Part shown: in pieces, positions 17,879-26,818 of the stretch
Layout of the letters: the number at the start of each line of letters is the position of its first letter
Position numbering within the stretch: the first letter of the stretch is position 1
Source of the DNA: Butyricicoccus pullicaecorum
GTDB taxonomy: Bacteria > Bacillota > Clostridia > Oscillospirales > Butyricicoccaceae
Direction of reading: 5' to 3'
Assembly: GCA_018365995.1 (NCBI GenBank)
Contig: JAGZIY010000009.1
Coordinates: 1-64,000, forward strand
Length of the DNA stretch: 64,000 bases
Position numbers and translations under genes: made by a program
Notes under the pieces: model-generated
Seen by the model: the letters and a program-made list of their open reading frames with translations, nothing else
Databases searched by the model: none
What the model was told of the DNA's origin: nothing

Positions 17879-18679
17879 ATGAAAAAAGTATTGACAATTG
17901 CAGGCTCGGACTGTTCAGGCGGTGCAGGGGTGCAGGCGGATCTCAAAACCATGTCTGCGCATGGTGTATTTGCAATGAGCGTCATTGTTTCGGTGGTGGC
18001 AGAGAATACAGCGCGGGTGATTGCGATTGAAGATGTCTCCCCAAAAATGATCGAGAATCAGATGGATGCGGTATTTGAGGATATTTTTCCAGATGCTGTC
18101 AAGGTAGGTATGCTGTCTACACCAGCTTGTATGCAGGCAGTTGCACGCAAGCTGCGCCAATATCAGCCAAAGCACATTGTCATTGACCCTGTTATGTATG
18201 CAAAAAATGGCTGTCCGCTTATGAATCCGGACGCAGTCGGAGCGCTCATTGAACATGTTTTGCCGCTTGCTACTGTACTCACTCCAAATATTCCAGAGGC
18301 AGAGTGCATTGCAGAGATGGAAATTCATAGTGTGGCAGATATGGAGCAAGCTGCACAGAAAATCTACGCAATGGGCTGCCAGAATGTGTTGGTAAAGGGC
18401 GGACATGCTGTTGGAAATGCACTGGACGTGCTTTTTGACGGAAAAACCTTCTATCATTTTGAGAGCGAGCGCATTGATACCAAGAATACACACGGAACAG
18501 GCTGTACCCTGTCCTCGGCAATTGCGTCCAATCTTGCGCTTGGATATGCGCCATACGAATCAGTCAAGCGGGCAAAGGACTATGTAACCGAGGGGATCCG
18601 TCATTCGCTGGCTTTGGGTAAGGGATGTGGCCCACTCAATCACTTTCACGCATTTTTTCCGCAGAAGGAGACGCTATGA
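17879..18679 (+). CDS. thiD: hydroxymethylpyrimidine/phosphomethylpyrimidine kinase ThiD
   Basis: 266 residues from the ATG at 17879 (AAGGAG 6 bases upstream; another ATG one codon earlier). IAGSDCSGGAGVQADLKTM at the start is the ThiD substrate loop, NVLVKGGH lies near 168, and the C-terminal GTGCTLSSAIASNLALG (near 205-221) is the ribokinase-fold anion hole and catalytic region. It phosphorylates HMP to HMP-PP. It is the first gene after the TPP riboswitch. Confidence 0.96.
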   Translation: MKKVLTIAGSDCSGGAGVQADLKTMSAHGVFAMSVIVSVVAENTARVIAIEDVSPKMIENQMDAVFEDIFPDAVKVGMLSTPACMQAVARKLRQYQPKHIVIDPVMYAKNGCPLMNPDAVGALIEHVLPLATVLTPNIPEAECIAEMEIHSVADMEQAAQKIYAMGCQNVLVKGGHAVGNALDVLFDGKTFYHFESERIDTKNTHGTGCTLSSAIASNLALGYAPYESVKRAKDYVTEGIRHSLALGKGCGPLNHFHAFFPQKETL

Positions 18680-19185
18680 ACCAGACAAATCATACAAGAA
18701 AACTCGCCCTTGCAGGGCTTTTGACTGCGGTAGCAGTCGTTGGCGGTATGTTCTCGATTCCGCTGGGAGCCGCAAAGTGCTCCCCCGTACAGCATATGGT
18801 CAACGTGATTGCTGCGATTTTATTGGGACCAAGCTATGCAATAGGTTCTGCATTTACTGCATCTTTGATTCGTAATTTGATTGGCACCGGAAGCCTGCTT
18901 GCATTCCCAGGTTCTATGGTTGGCGCGCTGCTGGCAGGGCTGTGCTATCAAAAGACAAAGCATCTTGCGGGTGCTTTTGTGGGAGAGGTTTTTGGCACAG
19001 GCATTTTGGGTGCCATGCTTTCTTATCCGGTTGCAACCCTGCTGATGGGAAAATCCGCTGCCCTATTTGGATTTGTTCCGGCATTTATGATCAATACGGT
19101 GGCAGGTGCTGCCGTTGCCGTCTTGGTGGTCTGTGCCCTCAACCGGACAGATGTTTTGAAAAATCTGCGTGCAGGGCTGCGCTAA
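18676..19185 (+). CDS. thiW: thiazole-precursor uptake S component ThiW
   Basis: 169 residues with about five membrane helices, the size of an ECF-transporter S component. The family pattern GAAKCSPVQHMVNVIAAILLG and the run LIGTGSLLAFPGSMVGALLAGL are those of ThiW, the predicted hydroxyethylthiazole transporter. Its ATG overlaps the thiD stop (ATGA). It would need the shared ECF ATPase/T module encoded elsewhere. Confidence 0.92.
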   Translation: MNQTNHTRKLALAGLLTAVAVVGGMFSIPLGAAKCSPVQHMVNVIAAILLGPSYAIGSAFTASLIRNLIGTGSLLAFPGSMVGALLAGLCYQKTKHLAGAFVGEVFGTGILGAMLSYPVATLLMGKSAALFGFVPAFMINTVAGAAVAVLVVCALNRTDVLKNLRAGLR

Positions 19186-19200
19186 CGGGGAGGAGACATC

Positions 19201-19833
19201 ATGAAATTTCAAAAGGAAATGTTGACCCTGTACGCTGTGACAGACCGTACATGGCTCGGCAGCCGTACATTGGCTGAGGTGGTAGAGCAGGTCATTCGCG
19301 GCGGCGTTACCATGGTACAGCTGCGTGAAAAGGAACAGGACGAAGCGGAGTTTCTTCAAACAGCGCGTGAGGTACAGCAGGTATGCCGTCGATACGGCGT
19401 GCCATTTATTGTGAATGATTCCATTGCGCTGGCGCGCAAGCTTGGGGCAGATGGTGTGCATCTGGGACAGGGAGATGTGCCTGAAGGCGATGTGCGCAGC
19501 ATGACAGCGGGCATGATTCTGGGAATGTCTGCAAATACCGTAGCTTCAGCACAGGCTGCTGTTTCCAGAGGTGCGGACTATTTGGGGGTTGGTGCGGTCT
19601 TTGGCACAACAACCAAAAGAGATGCCAGACATCTTTCCCCAGAAAAGCTGCGCGAGATTACGGCATCGGTGGAAATTCCGGTTGTTGCCATTGGCGGTAT
19701 TGGGCAAGACAATATTTTGGAACTGTCTGGGTGCGGTGTACAAGGTGCAGCAGTGGTGTCGGCGCTGTTTGCACAGGACGATCCCGAACGGGCAGCGTGC
19801 GAAATGCGAAAAAAAGCAGAAAAGATAAAATAG
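19201..19833 (+). CDS. thiE: thiamine-phosphate synthase ThiE
   Basis: 210 residues. TIM-barrel signatures are YAVTDRTWLG at the start, GGVTMVQLREKE (near 31-42), PFIVNDSIALA with the following DGVHLGQGDV, and VVAIGGIGQDNI. It couples HMP-PP with thiazole phosphate to thiamine phosphate. It starts 15 bases after thiW with GGGGAGGAGAC as ribosome binding site. Confidence 0.96.
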   Translation: MKFQKEMLTLYAVTDRTWLGSRTLAEVVEQVIRGGVTMVQLREKEQDEAEFLQTAREVQQVCRRYGVPFIVNDSIALARKLGADGVHLGQGDVPEGDVRSMTAGMILGMSANTVASAQAAVSRGADYLGVGAVFGTTTKRDARHLSPEKLREITASVEIPVVAIGGIGQDNILELSGCGVQGAAVVSALFAQDDPERAACEMRKKAEKIK

Positions 19834-19848
19834 CAGGAGGAAAAGAAA

Positions 19849-20511
19849 ATGAAAACAAGTGCACGTTTGTTGGAAAGCACCGAGGAACTGTGGCAGGCAT
19901 ATTATGACCATCCATTCGTTCTGGGTATCCAGAATGGAGATTTGGACAAGGAAAAGTTCCGTTTTTACAACATTCAGGATTATCTGTATCTGCTGGACTA
20001 TGCAAAGGTCTTTGCCATCGGCATGACCAAGACAAGTGATCCAGAGATGATGCATATATTTGCAAAGTATATTGCACAGATCATGGACAGTGAGATGAAC
20101 ACACATAAGGGTTATATGCACACGCTGCACATTTCCAAGGAGGAACTGCGGCAGACAAAGCCGGCGCTTGCGTGCCGCTCCTATACCTCCTATATGTTGG
20201 CTTGTGCACAGAATGGTGGTGCGGCTGAGGCGCTGACTGCAATTTTGGCTTGTGCACTCAGTTATGAGCACATCGCAAAGGAGATGCTGCGCCGTAATCC
20301 GACTGCAATGGAGCACCCATTCTATGGTGATTGGGTCAAAATGTATGCCAGTGCGGAATACGCCGAAGAAAATATCATGCTGTGCGATTTGATTGATCGC
20401 CTGACAGAAACCTATACCGAGGAGCAGATGGATAATCTAAAGGATATTTTCTATGCCTGTGCACGGTATGAAGAAGGATTCTGGGATATGGCGTGGACGA
20501 TGGAAGCCTAA
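19849..20511 (+). CDS. tenA: TenA-family aminopyrimidine aminohydrolase/thiaminase II
   Basis: 220 residues. The TenA heme-oxygenase-like helical fold is supported by HPFVLGIQNGDLDKEKFRFYNIQDYLYL and, late, HPFYGDWVKMYASAEY. The cysteine in LACALSYEHI is the expected nucleophile. It salvages degraded thiamine (aminopyrimidine to HMP). It is between thiE and the ThiXYZ-like importer, consistent with formylaminopyrimidine salvage. Confidence 0.95.
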   Translation: MKTSARLLESTEELWQAYYDHPFVLGIQNGDLDKEKFRFYNIQDYLYLLDYAKVFAIGMTKTSDPEMMHIFAKYIAQIMDSEMNTHKGYMHTLHISKEELRQTKPALACRSYTSYMLACAQNGGAAEALTAILACALSYEHIAKEMLRRNPTAMEHPFYGDWVKMYASAEYAEENIMLCDLIDRLTETYTEEQMDNLKDIFYACARYEEGFWDMAWTMEA

Positions 20512-20513
20512 GT

Positions 20514-21269
20514 ATGCTGGAATTTCGACATGTAACCTTTCAATATGAGGTGGAGGATTTCAATATTATTGATGATTTGTCCTTTCATATTGCACAGGGG
20601 GAATTTGTTTCTATCATTGGTGCTTCCGGCTGTGGAAAATCGACGATTTTCCGGTTGGTCAATCAGCTGCTGCCCCTGAAATCCGGTGAAATTTTGGTGC
20701 GCGGGCGCAGTATTCAGGGGCAAAAAAGCTATTGTGGTTATATGCCGCAGCGGGATTTGCTGTTTCCGTGGCGTACCATTGGGGAAAACCTGCGCCTTTC
20801 CATGGAAATTCGCGGCGGTTTTACGAAAGAAAAAATGGACGAGCGGGTGGAGGCGGCACTTGTGCAGGTGGGGCTTGCCGGCTGTCGGGACAAGTCTCCA
20901 AGTGAGCTGTCCGGCGGTATGCGGCAGCGTGCGGCGTTTGCGCGCACCGTACTCACGGATTCTGCGCTGCTTTTACTCGACGAGCCGTTTTCTGCGCTCG
21001 ACTTTCTGACACGCATTTCCATGCAGGAATGGCTGTTGGGACAATGGGAAGCAGACCGTCCAACCATTCTATTTATTACGCATGATGTAGAGGAGGCCAT
21101 TTTCCTGTCCAGCCGCATTTTGGTTGTGGAGCAAACTCCTATTCGCAAGCTGACCTCGATTGCAGTACCCGCTGGTTATCCGCGTACCCGCATGAGCCTC
21201 ATGGAGCCAGCTATGCTGACGCTCAAAGAGCAACTGATTGATTTGCTGAGAAAGCGGGGGACAGAATGA
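20514..21269 (+). CDS. thiZ: ABC transporter ATPase, ThiZ-like (HMP-precursor import)
   Basis: 251 residues from the ATG at 20514, three bases after tenA. Walker A is GASGCGKST, the signature LSGGMRQR, and Walker B LLLLDEPFSALD, a form typical of nitrate/taurine/ThiZ ATPases. It energises the permease and binding protein downstream. The pathway assignment follows from the operon. Confidence 0.92.
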   Translation: MLEFRHVTFQYEVEDFNIIDDLSFHIAQGEFVSIIGASGCGKSTIFRLVNQLLPLKSGEILVRGRSIQGQKSYCGYMPQRDLLFPWRTIGENLRLSMEIRGGFTKEKMDERVEAALVQVGLAGCRDKSPSELSGGMRQRAAFARTVLTDSALLLLDEPFSALDFLTRISMQEWLLGQWEADRPTILFITHDVEEAIFLSSRILVVEQTPIRKLTSIAVPAGYPRTRMSLMEPAMLTLKEQLIDLLRKRGTE

Positions 21270-22012
21270 AAAAGACCCAGATCCCTGCGCTTGCAGTGAT
21301 GCTTGCACTGCTGATTTTGTGGCAGGCAGGCGCAATGAAGCTGGATGCAGCTTATATCCTGCCAACACCAATACAGATATTGCAAAAAATTTGGGAACTG
21401 CGTATTCCGTTATTTACAGCTCATTTACCCGCAACCCTGCTGGTTACAGCCGTTGGACTTGTGATTTCCATACTATTCGGACTGGCACTTGCAATCCTGA
21501 TGGATGCCAACCCGGCGGTATCGCGGGCAATTTACCCCATTGTCATTGCCTCACAGACCGTTCCGACAACGGCGCTTGCTCCGCTGTTCGTGCTTTGGTT
21601 TGGATACAGTATTTGGAGTAAGGTGTTGGTTACCGTACTCATCACCTTTTTCCCCATTACCATTACCGTATATGATGGACTGCGTTCGGTGCGAACGGAT
21701 ATGATTGAATTGATGCAGACCTATGGCGCAAGCCGGATACAGATTTTTTGCAAACTCAAGATGCCATGGGCACTGCCATATTTCTTCTCCGCGCTGAAAA
21801 TGGCGGTTCCTATGTCGCTGGTGGGTGCAGCTATCGGAGAGTGGCTGGGCGCACAGGCGGGACTTGGATACTTTAGTCGCCGTATGATTACACAGCTGGA
21901 CGGGGCAGGTGTATTTGCTCCCATCGTGGTGCTGTCGGTTGTAGCTATGCTGCTCGCTGGTGTACTGGCTCTTGTTGAGAAAAAGGTGATTCGCTGGCGC
22001 GGAGAGCAATAA
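21266..22012 (+). CDS. thiX: ABC transporter permease, ThiX-like
   Basis: 248 residues, about six membrane helices, with the EAA loop region TYGASRIQIFCKLKMPWALP. The closing segments LGYFSRRMITQLDGAGVFAPIVVLS match the SsuC/TauC/ThiX permease family. It overlaps the ATPase gene by 4 bases. It is part of the riboswitch-controlled operon. Confidence 0.92.
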   Translation: MKKTQIPALAVMLALLILWQAGAMKLDAAYILPTPIQILQKIWELRIPLFTAHLPATLLVTAVGLVISILFGLALAILMDANPAVSRAIYPIVIASQTVPTTALAPLFVLWFGYSIWSKVLVTVLITFFPITITVYDGLRSVRTDMIELMQTYGASRIQIFCKLKMPWALPYFFSALKMAVPMSLVGAAIGEWLGAQAGLGYFSRRMITQLDGAGVFAPIVVLSVVAMLLAGVLALVEKKVIRWRGEQ

Positions 22013-22043
22013 AGGAATATCAAGAATAAGAAAGGATATTGTT

Positions 22044-23057
22044 ATGAAGCTCAAGAGAATGTTATCGGCGGGGGTTGCACTTTGCCTGTTGGTGCTGAGT
22101 GGCTGCGGTGCGCCCAAGGAAACACCGACGGCAGATGGATTAAAACCAATCGAAGTGGTTTTGGACTGGTATCCCAATGCCATTCACGCGTTTTTATATA
22201 ATGCCATAGAGAAAGGCTATTATGCGGAGGAAGGGCTGGAAGTTAAGCTGCGATTTCCAAGCAATGAAAATGATGCCCTGTCTTTGGTTGCAGCGGGCAA
22301 GGTGGATATTGGAATTTATTATCCGCAGTATATCATTCAGGCACGTGCAGACCAGAATGTTCCTGTAAAGGGCATTGGCGCAATTGTACAGTATCCGCTT
22401 GGCGTTGTGACCTCTCTGGCAGAAAAGAATATCAAGAGTCCGGCAGATTTGGTGGGAAAGAATATTGGGTATGGTGGTTCTGAGCTGAGTGAAGCGATCA
22501 TTCGCACCATTATGAAAAATGTGGGTGCGGACAGCGCGGATATCACGCTGACCAATGTAGGCTTCGACCTTATGAGTGCCATGACAACAGGCAATGTTGA
22601 TGCAACCGTTGGCTGCATGATCAATCATGAAATCCCACAGCTGATAGAAGAAGGATTCGATATCAACTATTTCAGCATGTCTGATTATGGGGTGCCAAAG
22701 GATTATGAAATGGTTTTTCTGGCAAATGATAAAACCATTGAACAGGATACAGAGACACTCAAGGCGTTTTTGCGTGCAAGCCAGAAGGGATTTGCGGATA
22801 TGAAGAACGACCCGCAGGGCTCGCTGGATCTGCTTTTGAGCAAGCAGAGTGCAGATGAATTTCCATTGTCAAGAACGGTGGAGGAGCAGTCTATGAATGT
22901 ACTTCTGCCTGCTATGGAGACAGCTGAAGCACCATTTCTCAGCCAACGAGAGGAGGTCTGGCAGACAGATATTGACTGGCTGCTGGAAAATAAACTCATT
23001 GACAATCCAGTTGCGGTTTCTGATGTGATGGTGGATTTGGGCGTTGCTGCACAATAA
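22044..23057 (+). CDS. thiY: ABC substrate-binding lipoprotein, ThiY-like (NMT1/THI5 fold)
   Basis: 337 residues. A lipoprotein signal with lipobox LSGC is at about residues 18-21. EVVLDWYPNAIHAFLYNAIEKGYY is the NMT1/THI5-type binding site start, and YPQYIIQARADQN follows. ThiY binds formylaminopyrimidine-type HMP precursors, which TenA processes. It is the last recognisable gene of the thiamine operon. Confidence 0.92.
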   Translation: MKLKRMLSAGVALCLLVLSGCGAPKETPTADGLKPIEVVLDWYPNAIHAFLYNAIEKGYYAEEGLEVKLRFPSNENDALSLVAAGKVDIGIYYPQYIIQARADQNVPVKGIGAIVQYPLGVVTSLAEKNIKSPADLVGKNIGYGGSELSEAIIRTIMKNVGADSADITLTNVGFDLMSAMTTGNVDATVGCMINHEIPQLIEEGFDINYFSMSDYGVPKDYEMVFLANDKTIEQDTETLKAFLRASQKGFADMKNDPQGSLDLLLSKQSADEFPLSRTVEEQSMNVLLPAMETAEAPFLSQREEVWQTDIDWLLENKLIDNPVAVSDVMVDLGVAAQ

Positions 23058-23147
23058 AAATTTGATAATATGGTTGCAGAGTTGGAATATTGCTTCGGAA
23101 ATGGAAATCAGGTGGCATATACCAGCCTTGCAGACAAGAGAAGTCGA

Positions 23148-23279
23148 ATGAACATAACAAAAATAGCGCTGGGTATGCTGGTGTTGTCAGTTACCGTCAT
23201 TTCATCTGCATTTGCAGCACCTGCAAAACCAAGCATCATGCAGACCATCCGGGACGAAAAGCGGACAATCTGGATATGA
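23148..23279 (+). pseudogene. truncated secreted-protein start
   Basis: 43 codons from the ATG at 23148. A perfect signal peptide (basic MNITK, a hydrophobic core, then AFAAPAKPS) is followed by only about 18 residues and a stop. It is similar in type to the signal peptide of the next gene at 23494. The 200 bases that follow hold no convincing gene; short frames resemble protein (WVPFFVEKYAEKAL) without a start. Most likely a decayed gene. Confidence 0.4.
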
Positions 23280-23493
23280 GATGATGAATGGGTACCGTTC
23301 TTTGTCGAGAAATATGCTGAAAAAGCTTTGAGGTGATCCAGCCCTTTCGGCCGCACCGGGAAACAGATTTTTTATTTTGAAAAACTTTTGGAAAAAGAGG
23401 GAACCTTTTCTGCGAGGTGCCGTCTAATTGAACAGAAACCAAAAAACAACTACGATAAAAAATCTGTAAGTAGATTTTGAGAGGAGAATCGAT
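23280..23493. other. gene-free stretch with decayed sequence
   Basis: No start plus frame over 214 bases. A GAGGTGATCCAGCC string (23330-23343) followed after 7 bases by CCGCACC resembles the reverse of the 16S rRNA 3' end with an insertion, but no other rRNA sequence is near. The rest is AT-rich with no clear signal until the AGAGGAGAATCG of the next gene. Confidence 0.4.
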
Positions 23494-24543
23494 ATGACAT
23501 TTTTGAAGAGAACGGCTGCCATCGTACTGGGCGGCGCAATCCTGTGCACCACATCTGCATTTGCGGTAGAAGCAACCGAAAAGCCAAGTCAGTCTGTTAC
23601 TCAGACGGCACCCACAACACAGGACACTCCACAGGCAGAGGCAGAGATTATGAAAGAGCGCAGCCTCTATTATGGGAAAATCAAAGAAATCATTCGCGAT
23701 GAAGAGGATAAAATCACAGGACTGCATATGGAATCTGAGAGCAAGGGTGAGTATGTATTCCATGTCAATGAGGAGACCTTACTGCTCGACAGTGGTGCTG
23801 GCACCCGTACAGGTACGGATTCCTTAAAGGTTGGAGACGGTGTATATGTATATCATAGTCCTGCAATGACCCTGAGTCTGCCGCCGCAGAGTTATGCAGA
23901 AGCAATCCTCACCAATATGCCACAGGACGCACGTGCTGCAATGCTGCATACGGTAGAAGATACCCGAAAGAATGAAGACGGCAGCGTGGTTGTTACAACC
24001 GACCGTGGTACGCTTGAACTGACAATCGAGAAGGACGCTGTTTATGGGGATTTCATGGGCCGCCAAATCATGGGTGCAGATGACCTGCGCATTGGAACTC
24101 GTTTCTTTGCATGGTATGACAATGTACAGGAAACCATGCCAGCAAAGGCAAGCACCAAGAAGCTGACTATTGCACCGGCTAAGGATCAGACAGAGATGAC
24201 GATTCTCGTTGGTGAAAAAACAATGGAGGGTGCGACTGCAAAGATTGAAAATGGAACCCTGATGATTCCTGTAAGTTCTGTTTCAAAGGAATTTGGTATC
24301 ACAGCTTCCTATGAAAAGCTGACAGACGGTGAGCAGGTTACTCTGAAGGGCGATGCGGTAGAAATGGTCATCGATATCGGTTCGGATACTTTCCAGATTG
24401 CGAAGGATACTGTTATGAGCTATGATGCACCCTCTGTGATTGAAGATGGTACAACATGGATACCAGCACAAGCAATGGCTGACCTTGTGGGAGCAAAGCT
24501 GTCTCTGGCAACCGGCGCTGTGGTATTTACACCTGCAAAGTAA
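23494..24543 (+). CDS. secreted protein with copper-amine-oxidase-like stalk domain
   Basis: 349 residues. A signal peptide cleaves near AFA-VEA (residue about 24), followed by a Thr/Gln-rich linker, a middle beta-rich domain, and a C-terminal Cu_amine_oxidN1-type stalk domain with the repeated pattern LMIPVSSVSKEFG and TTWIPAQAMADLVGAKL. Such domains occur in cell-wall-associated proteins of Firmicutes. The target is unknown. AGAGGAGAATCG precedes the start and a terminator follows, so it is monocistronic. Confidence 0.85.
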   Translation: MTFLKRTAAIVLGGAILCTTSAFAVEATEKPSQSVTQTAPTTQDTPQAEAEIMKERSLYYGKIKEIIRDEEDKITGLHMESESKGEYVFHVNEETLLLDSGAGTRTGTDSLKVGDGVYVYHSPAMTLSLPPQSYAEAILTNMPQDARAAMLHTVEDTRKNEDGSVVVTTDRGTLELTIEKDAVYGDFMGRQIMGADDLRIGTRFFAWYDNVQETMPAKASTKKLTIAPAKDQTEMTILVGEKTMEGATAKIENGTLMIPVSSVSKEFGITASYEKLTDGEQVTLKGDAVEMVIDIGSDTFQIAKDTVMSYDAPSVIEDGTTWIPAQAMADLVGAKLSLATGAVVFTPAK

Positions 24544-24556
24544 GAAAATAATCATA

Positions 24557-24588
24557 AAAAAAAGACACCTTTGGGTGTCTTTTTTTAA
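24557..24588 (+). terminator. Rho-independent terminator
   Basis: AAAGACACC / GGTGTCTTT with loop TTTG, A run upstream and TTTTTTT downstream, 14 bases after the stalk-domain gene. Confidence 0.9.
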
Positions 24589-24659
24589 TCTCTTTTGCGC
24601 GTCTGTAAGCAGGATAGAATAAAAATTTGAGCACAATGATATTGGGAGACTAAAATCGA

Positions 24660-24869
24660 TCAATCAAAATAGAATAGTTCTTCAAACTTTTTATCAAGCG
24701 CAATGCATAAAACGAGTGCGAGTTTCGCGGTAGGATTGAATTGCCCAGTTTCAATGGAGCTGATGGTATTTCGCGATACGCCCACCATTTCAGCCAATGC
24801 TGTCTGTGACAATTTTTTCTCACTTCGGGCTTCTTTTAAGTGGTTTTTGAGTACTAATTTATCATTCAT
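24660..24869 (-). CDS. small Xre-family HTH regulator
   Basis: 69 residues, the size of a stand-alone HTH_3 protein of the SinR/YozG kind. The helix-turn-helix reads LSQTALAEMVGVSRNTISSIETGQFNP with the typical SIETG turn. It lies 14 bases downstream of the DUF6442 gene, a common pairing in Firmicutes. It probably binds the repeats in front of the pair (see 25224-25300). Confidence 0.92.
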   Translation of the reverse strand: MNDKLVLKNHLKEARSEKKLSQTALAEMVGVSRNTISSIETGQFNPTAKLALVLCIALDKKFEELFYFD

Positions 24870-24883
24870 TCGCTTTCCTCATT

Positions 24884-25201
24884 TTAATACAGCACAAACT
24901 TGACAAAGAGAAACAGATACCTAGCCGCTTCAATAAAAAATAGGAAGGTGAAGAAATAATTCGTTTTTCTTTTGACCTTTGTAAGCTGATATGCAAATCC
25001 GGAAAAGAGGGTTATATTGACGAGAAGCCCCATTGCATATTTTGCAGAATCATCAAGCTGTTTGATTTGTGACAGTACAAGCCAAGAAAGAATCAAAACA
25101 GCAATTGAAAAATCGGCGGCTTTCAGTTCGAAATATTTTACCCGTTCATCTTTTGAGATGTTTTCATTTCGGCTTTTTGCCAGAATTTCTTCCTTGTTCA
25201 T
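24884..25201 (-). CDS. DUF6442 family membrane protein
   Basis: 105 residues from the ATG at 25201, which has AAAGGAGG 8 bases upstream; a longer frame upstream is not needed. A soluble head (MNKEEILAKSRNENISKDERVKY) is followed by three hydrophobic segments. The head-plus-three-helix pattern and the linked Xre gene match DUF6442 proteins. Function unknown; such pairs may act as a regulator with a membrane modulator, which is inference. Confidence 0.85.
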   Translation of the reverse strand: MNKEEILAKSRNENISKDERVKYFELKAADFSIAVLILSWLVLSQIKQLDDSAKYAMGLLVNITLFSGFAYQLTKVKRKTNYFFTFLFFIEAARYLFLFVKFVLY

Positions 25202-25223
25202 GGCATGACCTCCTTTAATATTG

Positions 25224-25300
25224 CCAAGTATTCTGTGCAAATAGAATATCATTACCAAGTATTCTTGTCAATATATTTTGCAAAGTTTTCTATGCAAAAT
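25224..25300. repeat. direct and inverted repeats at the xre promoter (candidate operator)
   Basis: CCAAGTATTCT occurs at 25224-25234 and 25255-25265, 31 bases apart (about three helical turns); one copy lies between -35 and -10 and the other just downstream of -10. TATTCT/AGAATA forms a dyad around 25230-25248. TTTTGC...GCAAAA frames 25276-25300. The arrangement fits autoregulation by the Xre protein. Confidence 0.5.
25243..25271 (-). promoter_or_regulatory. promoter of the DUF6442-xre operon
   Basis: On the minus strand TTGACA (25271-25266), 17 bases, TATTCT (25248-25243), followed after about 40 bases by the DUF6442 start. Confidence 0.8.
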
Positions 25301-25400
25301 TTGATAGCTGGAGATCTGTGTAATGGGAGGTATTTTAGGGAGCATTATGGAAATCCCGTTTTGGAGTAAAATGAACAAGGAGTACATAGGATAGGGGTGG

Positions 25401-25452
25401 GGGGAGAAAATCAAAACAGGCGCCGCAGGAAATTTCGATTCCCTGCAGCGCC
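25401..25452 (-). terminator. terminator of the GAPDH gene
   Basis: Minus-strand stem GGCGCTGCAGG / CCTGCGGCGCC with one mismatch, followed by TGTTTTGATTTT. It is placed 45 bases after the gap stop. Confidence 0.8.
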
Positions 25453-25497
25453 CGTAATAGACTCCCTATAAAGAGAGTGTTTTCGTTTTGGTAGAAA

Positions 25498-26607
<1,110 letters not shown>

Positions 26608-26611
26608 CTAA

Positions 26612-26629
26612 TTGTGAAACATTTGTCAA
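26612..26629. promoter_or_regulatory. Rex-like operator candidate upstream of GAPDH
   Basis: TTGTGAA-ACAT-TTGTCAA: the first half site equals the Rex consensus TTGTGAA, the second matches TTCACAA at 5 of 7 positions. It sits just upstream of the -35. Rex senses NADH/NAD+, so GAPDH would be a sensible target, but this is by eye only. Confidence 0.3.
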
Positions 26630-26818
26630 ATTTAGCAACTAAAAAATTGGATATTCTTTGCAAACTATACAGCCAACGTGGTATAATAAATATAGTGCAA
26701 CGAATTTGCCCAAATGTTGCGCAAAAAGGCACCAAAGTAGTACAGTCAAAATACACAAAAATATATTTGTATTTTTGTATGTGTATACAGGTGCCAAAAT
26801 CTTGGAGGACAATTTCAT

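Noticed and set aside
23330..23357. GAGGTGATCCAGCC + 7 bases + CCGCACC, resembling the reverse of the 16S rRNA 3' end
   Set aside because: No further 16S similarity on either side and a 7-base interruption; more likely chance than a rRNA fragment or an anti-16S RNA.
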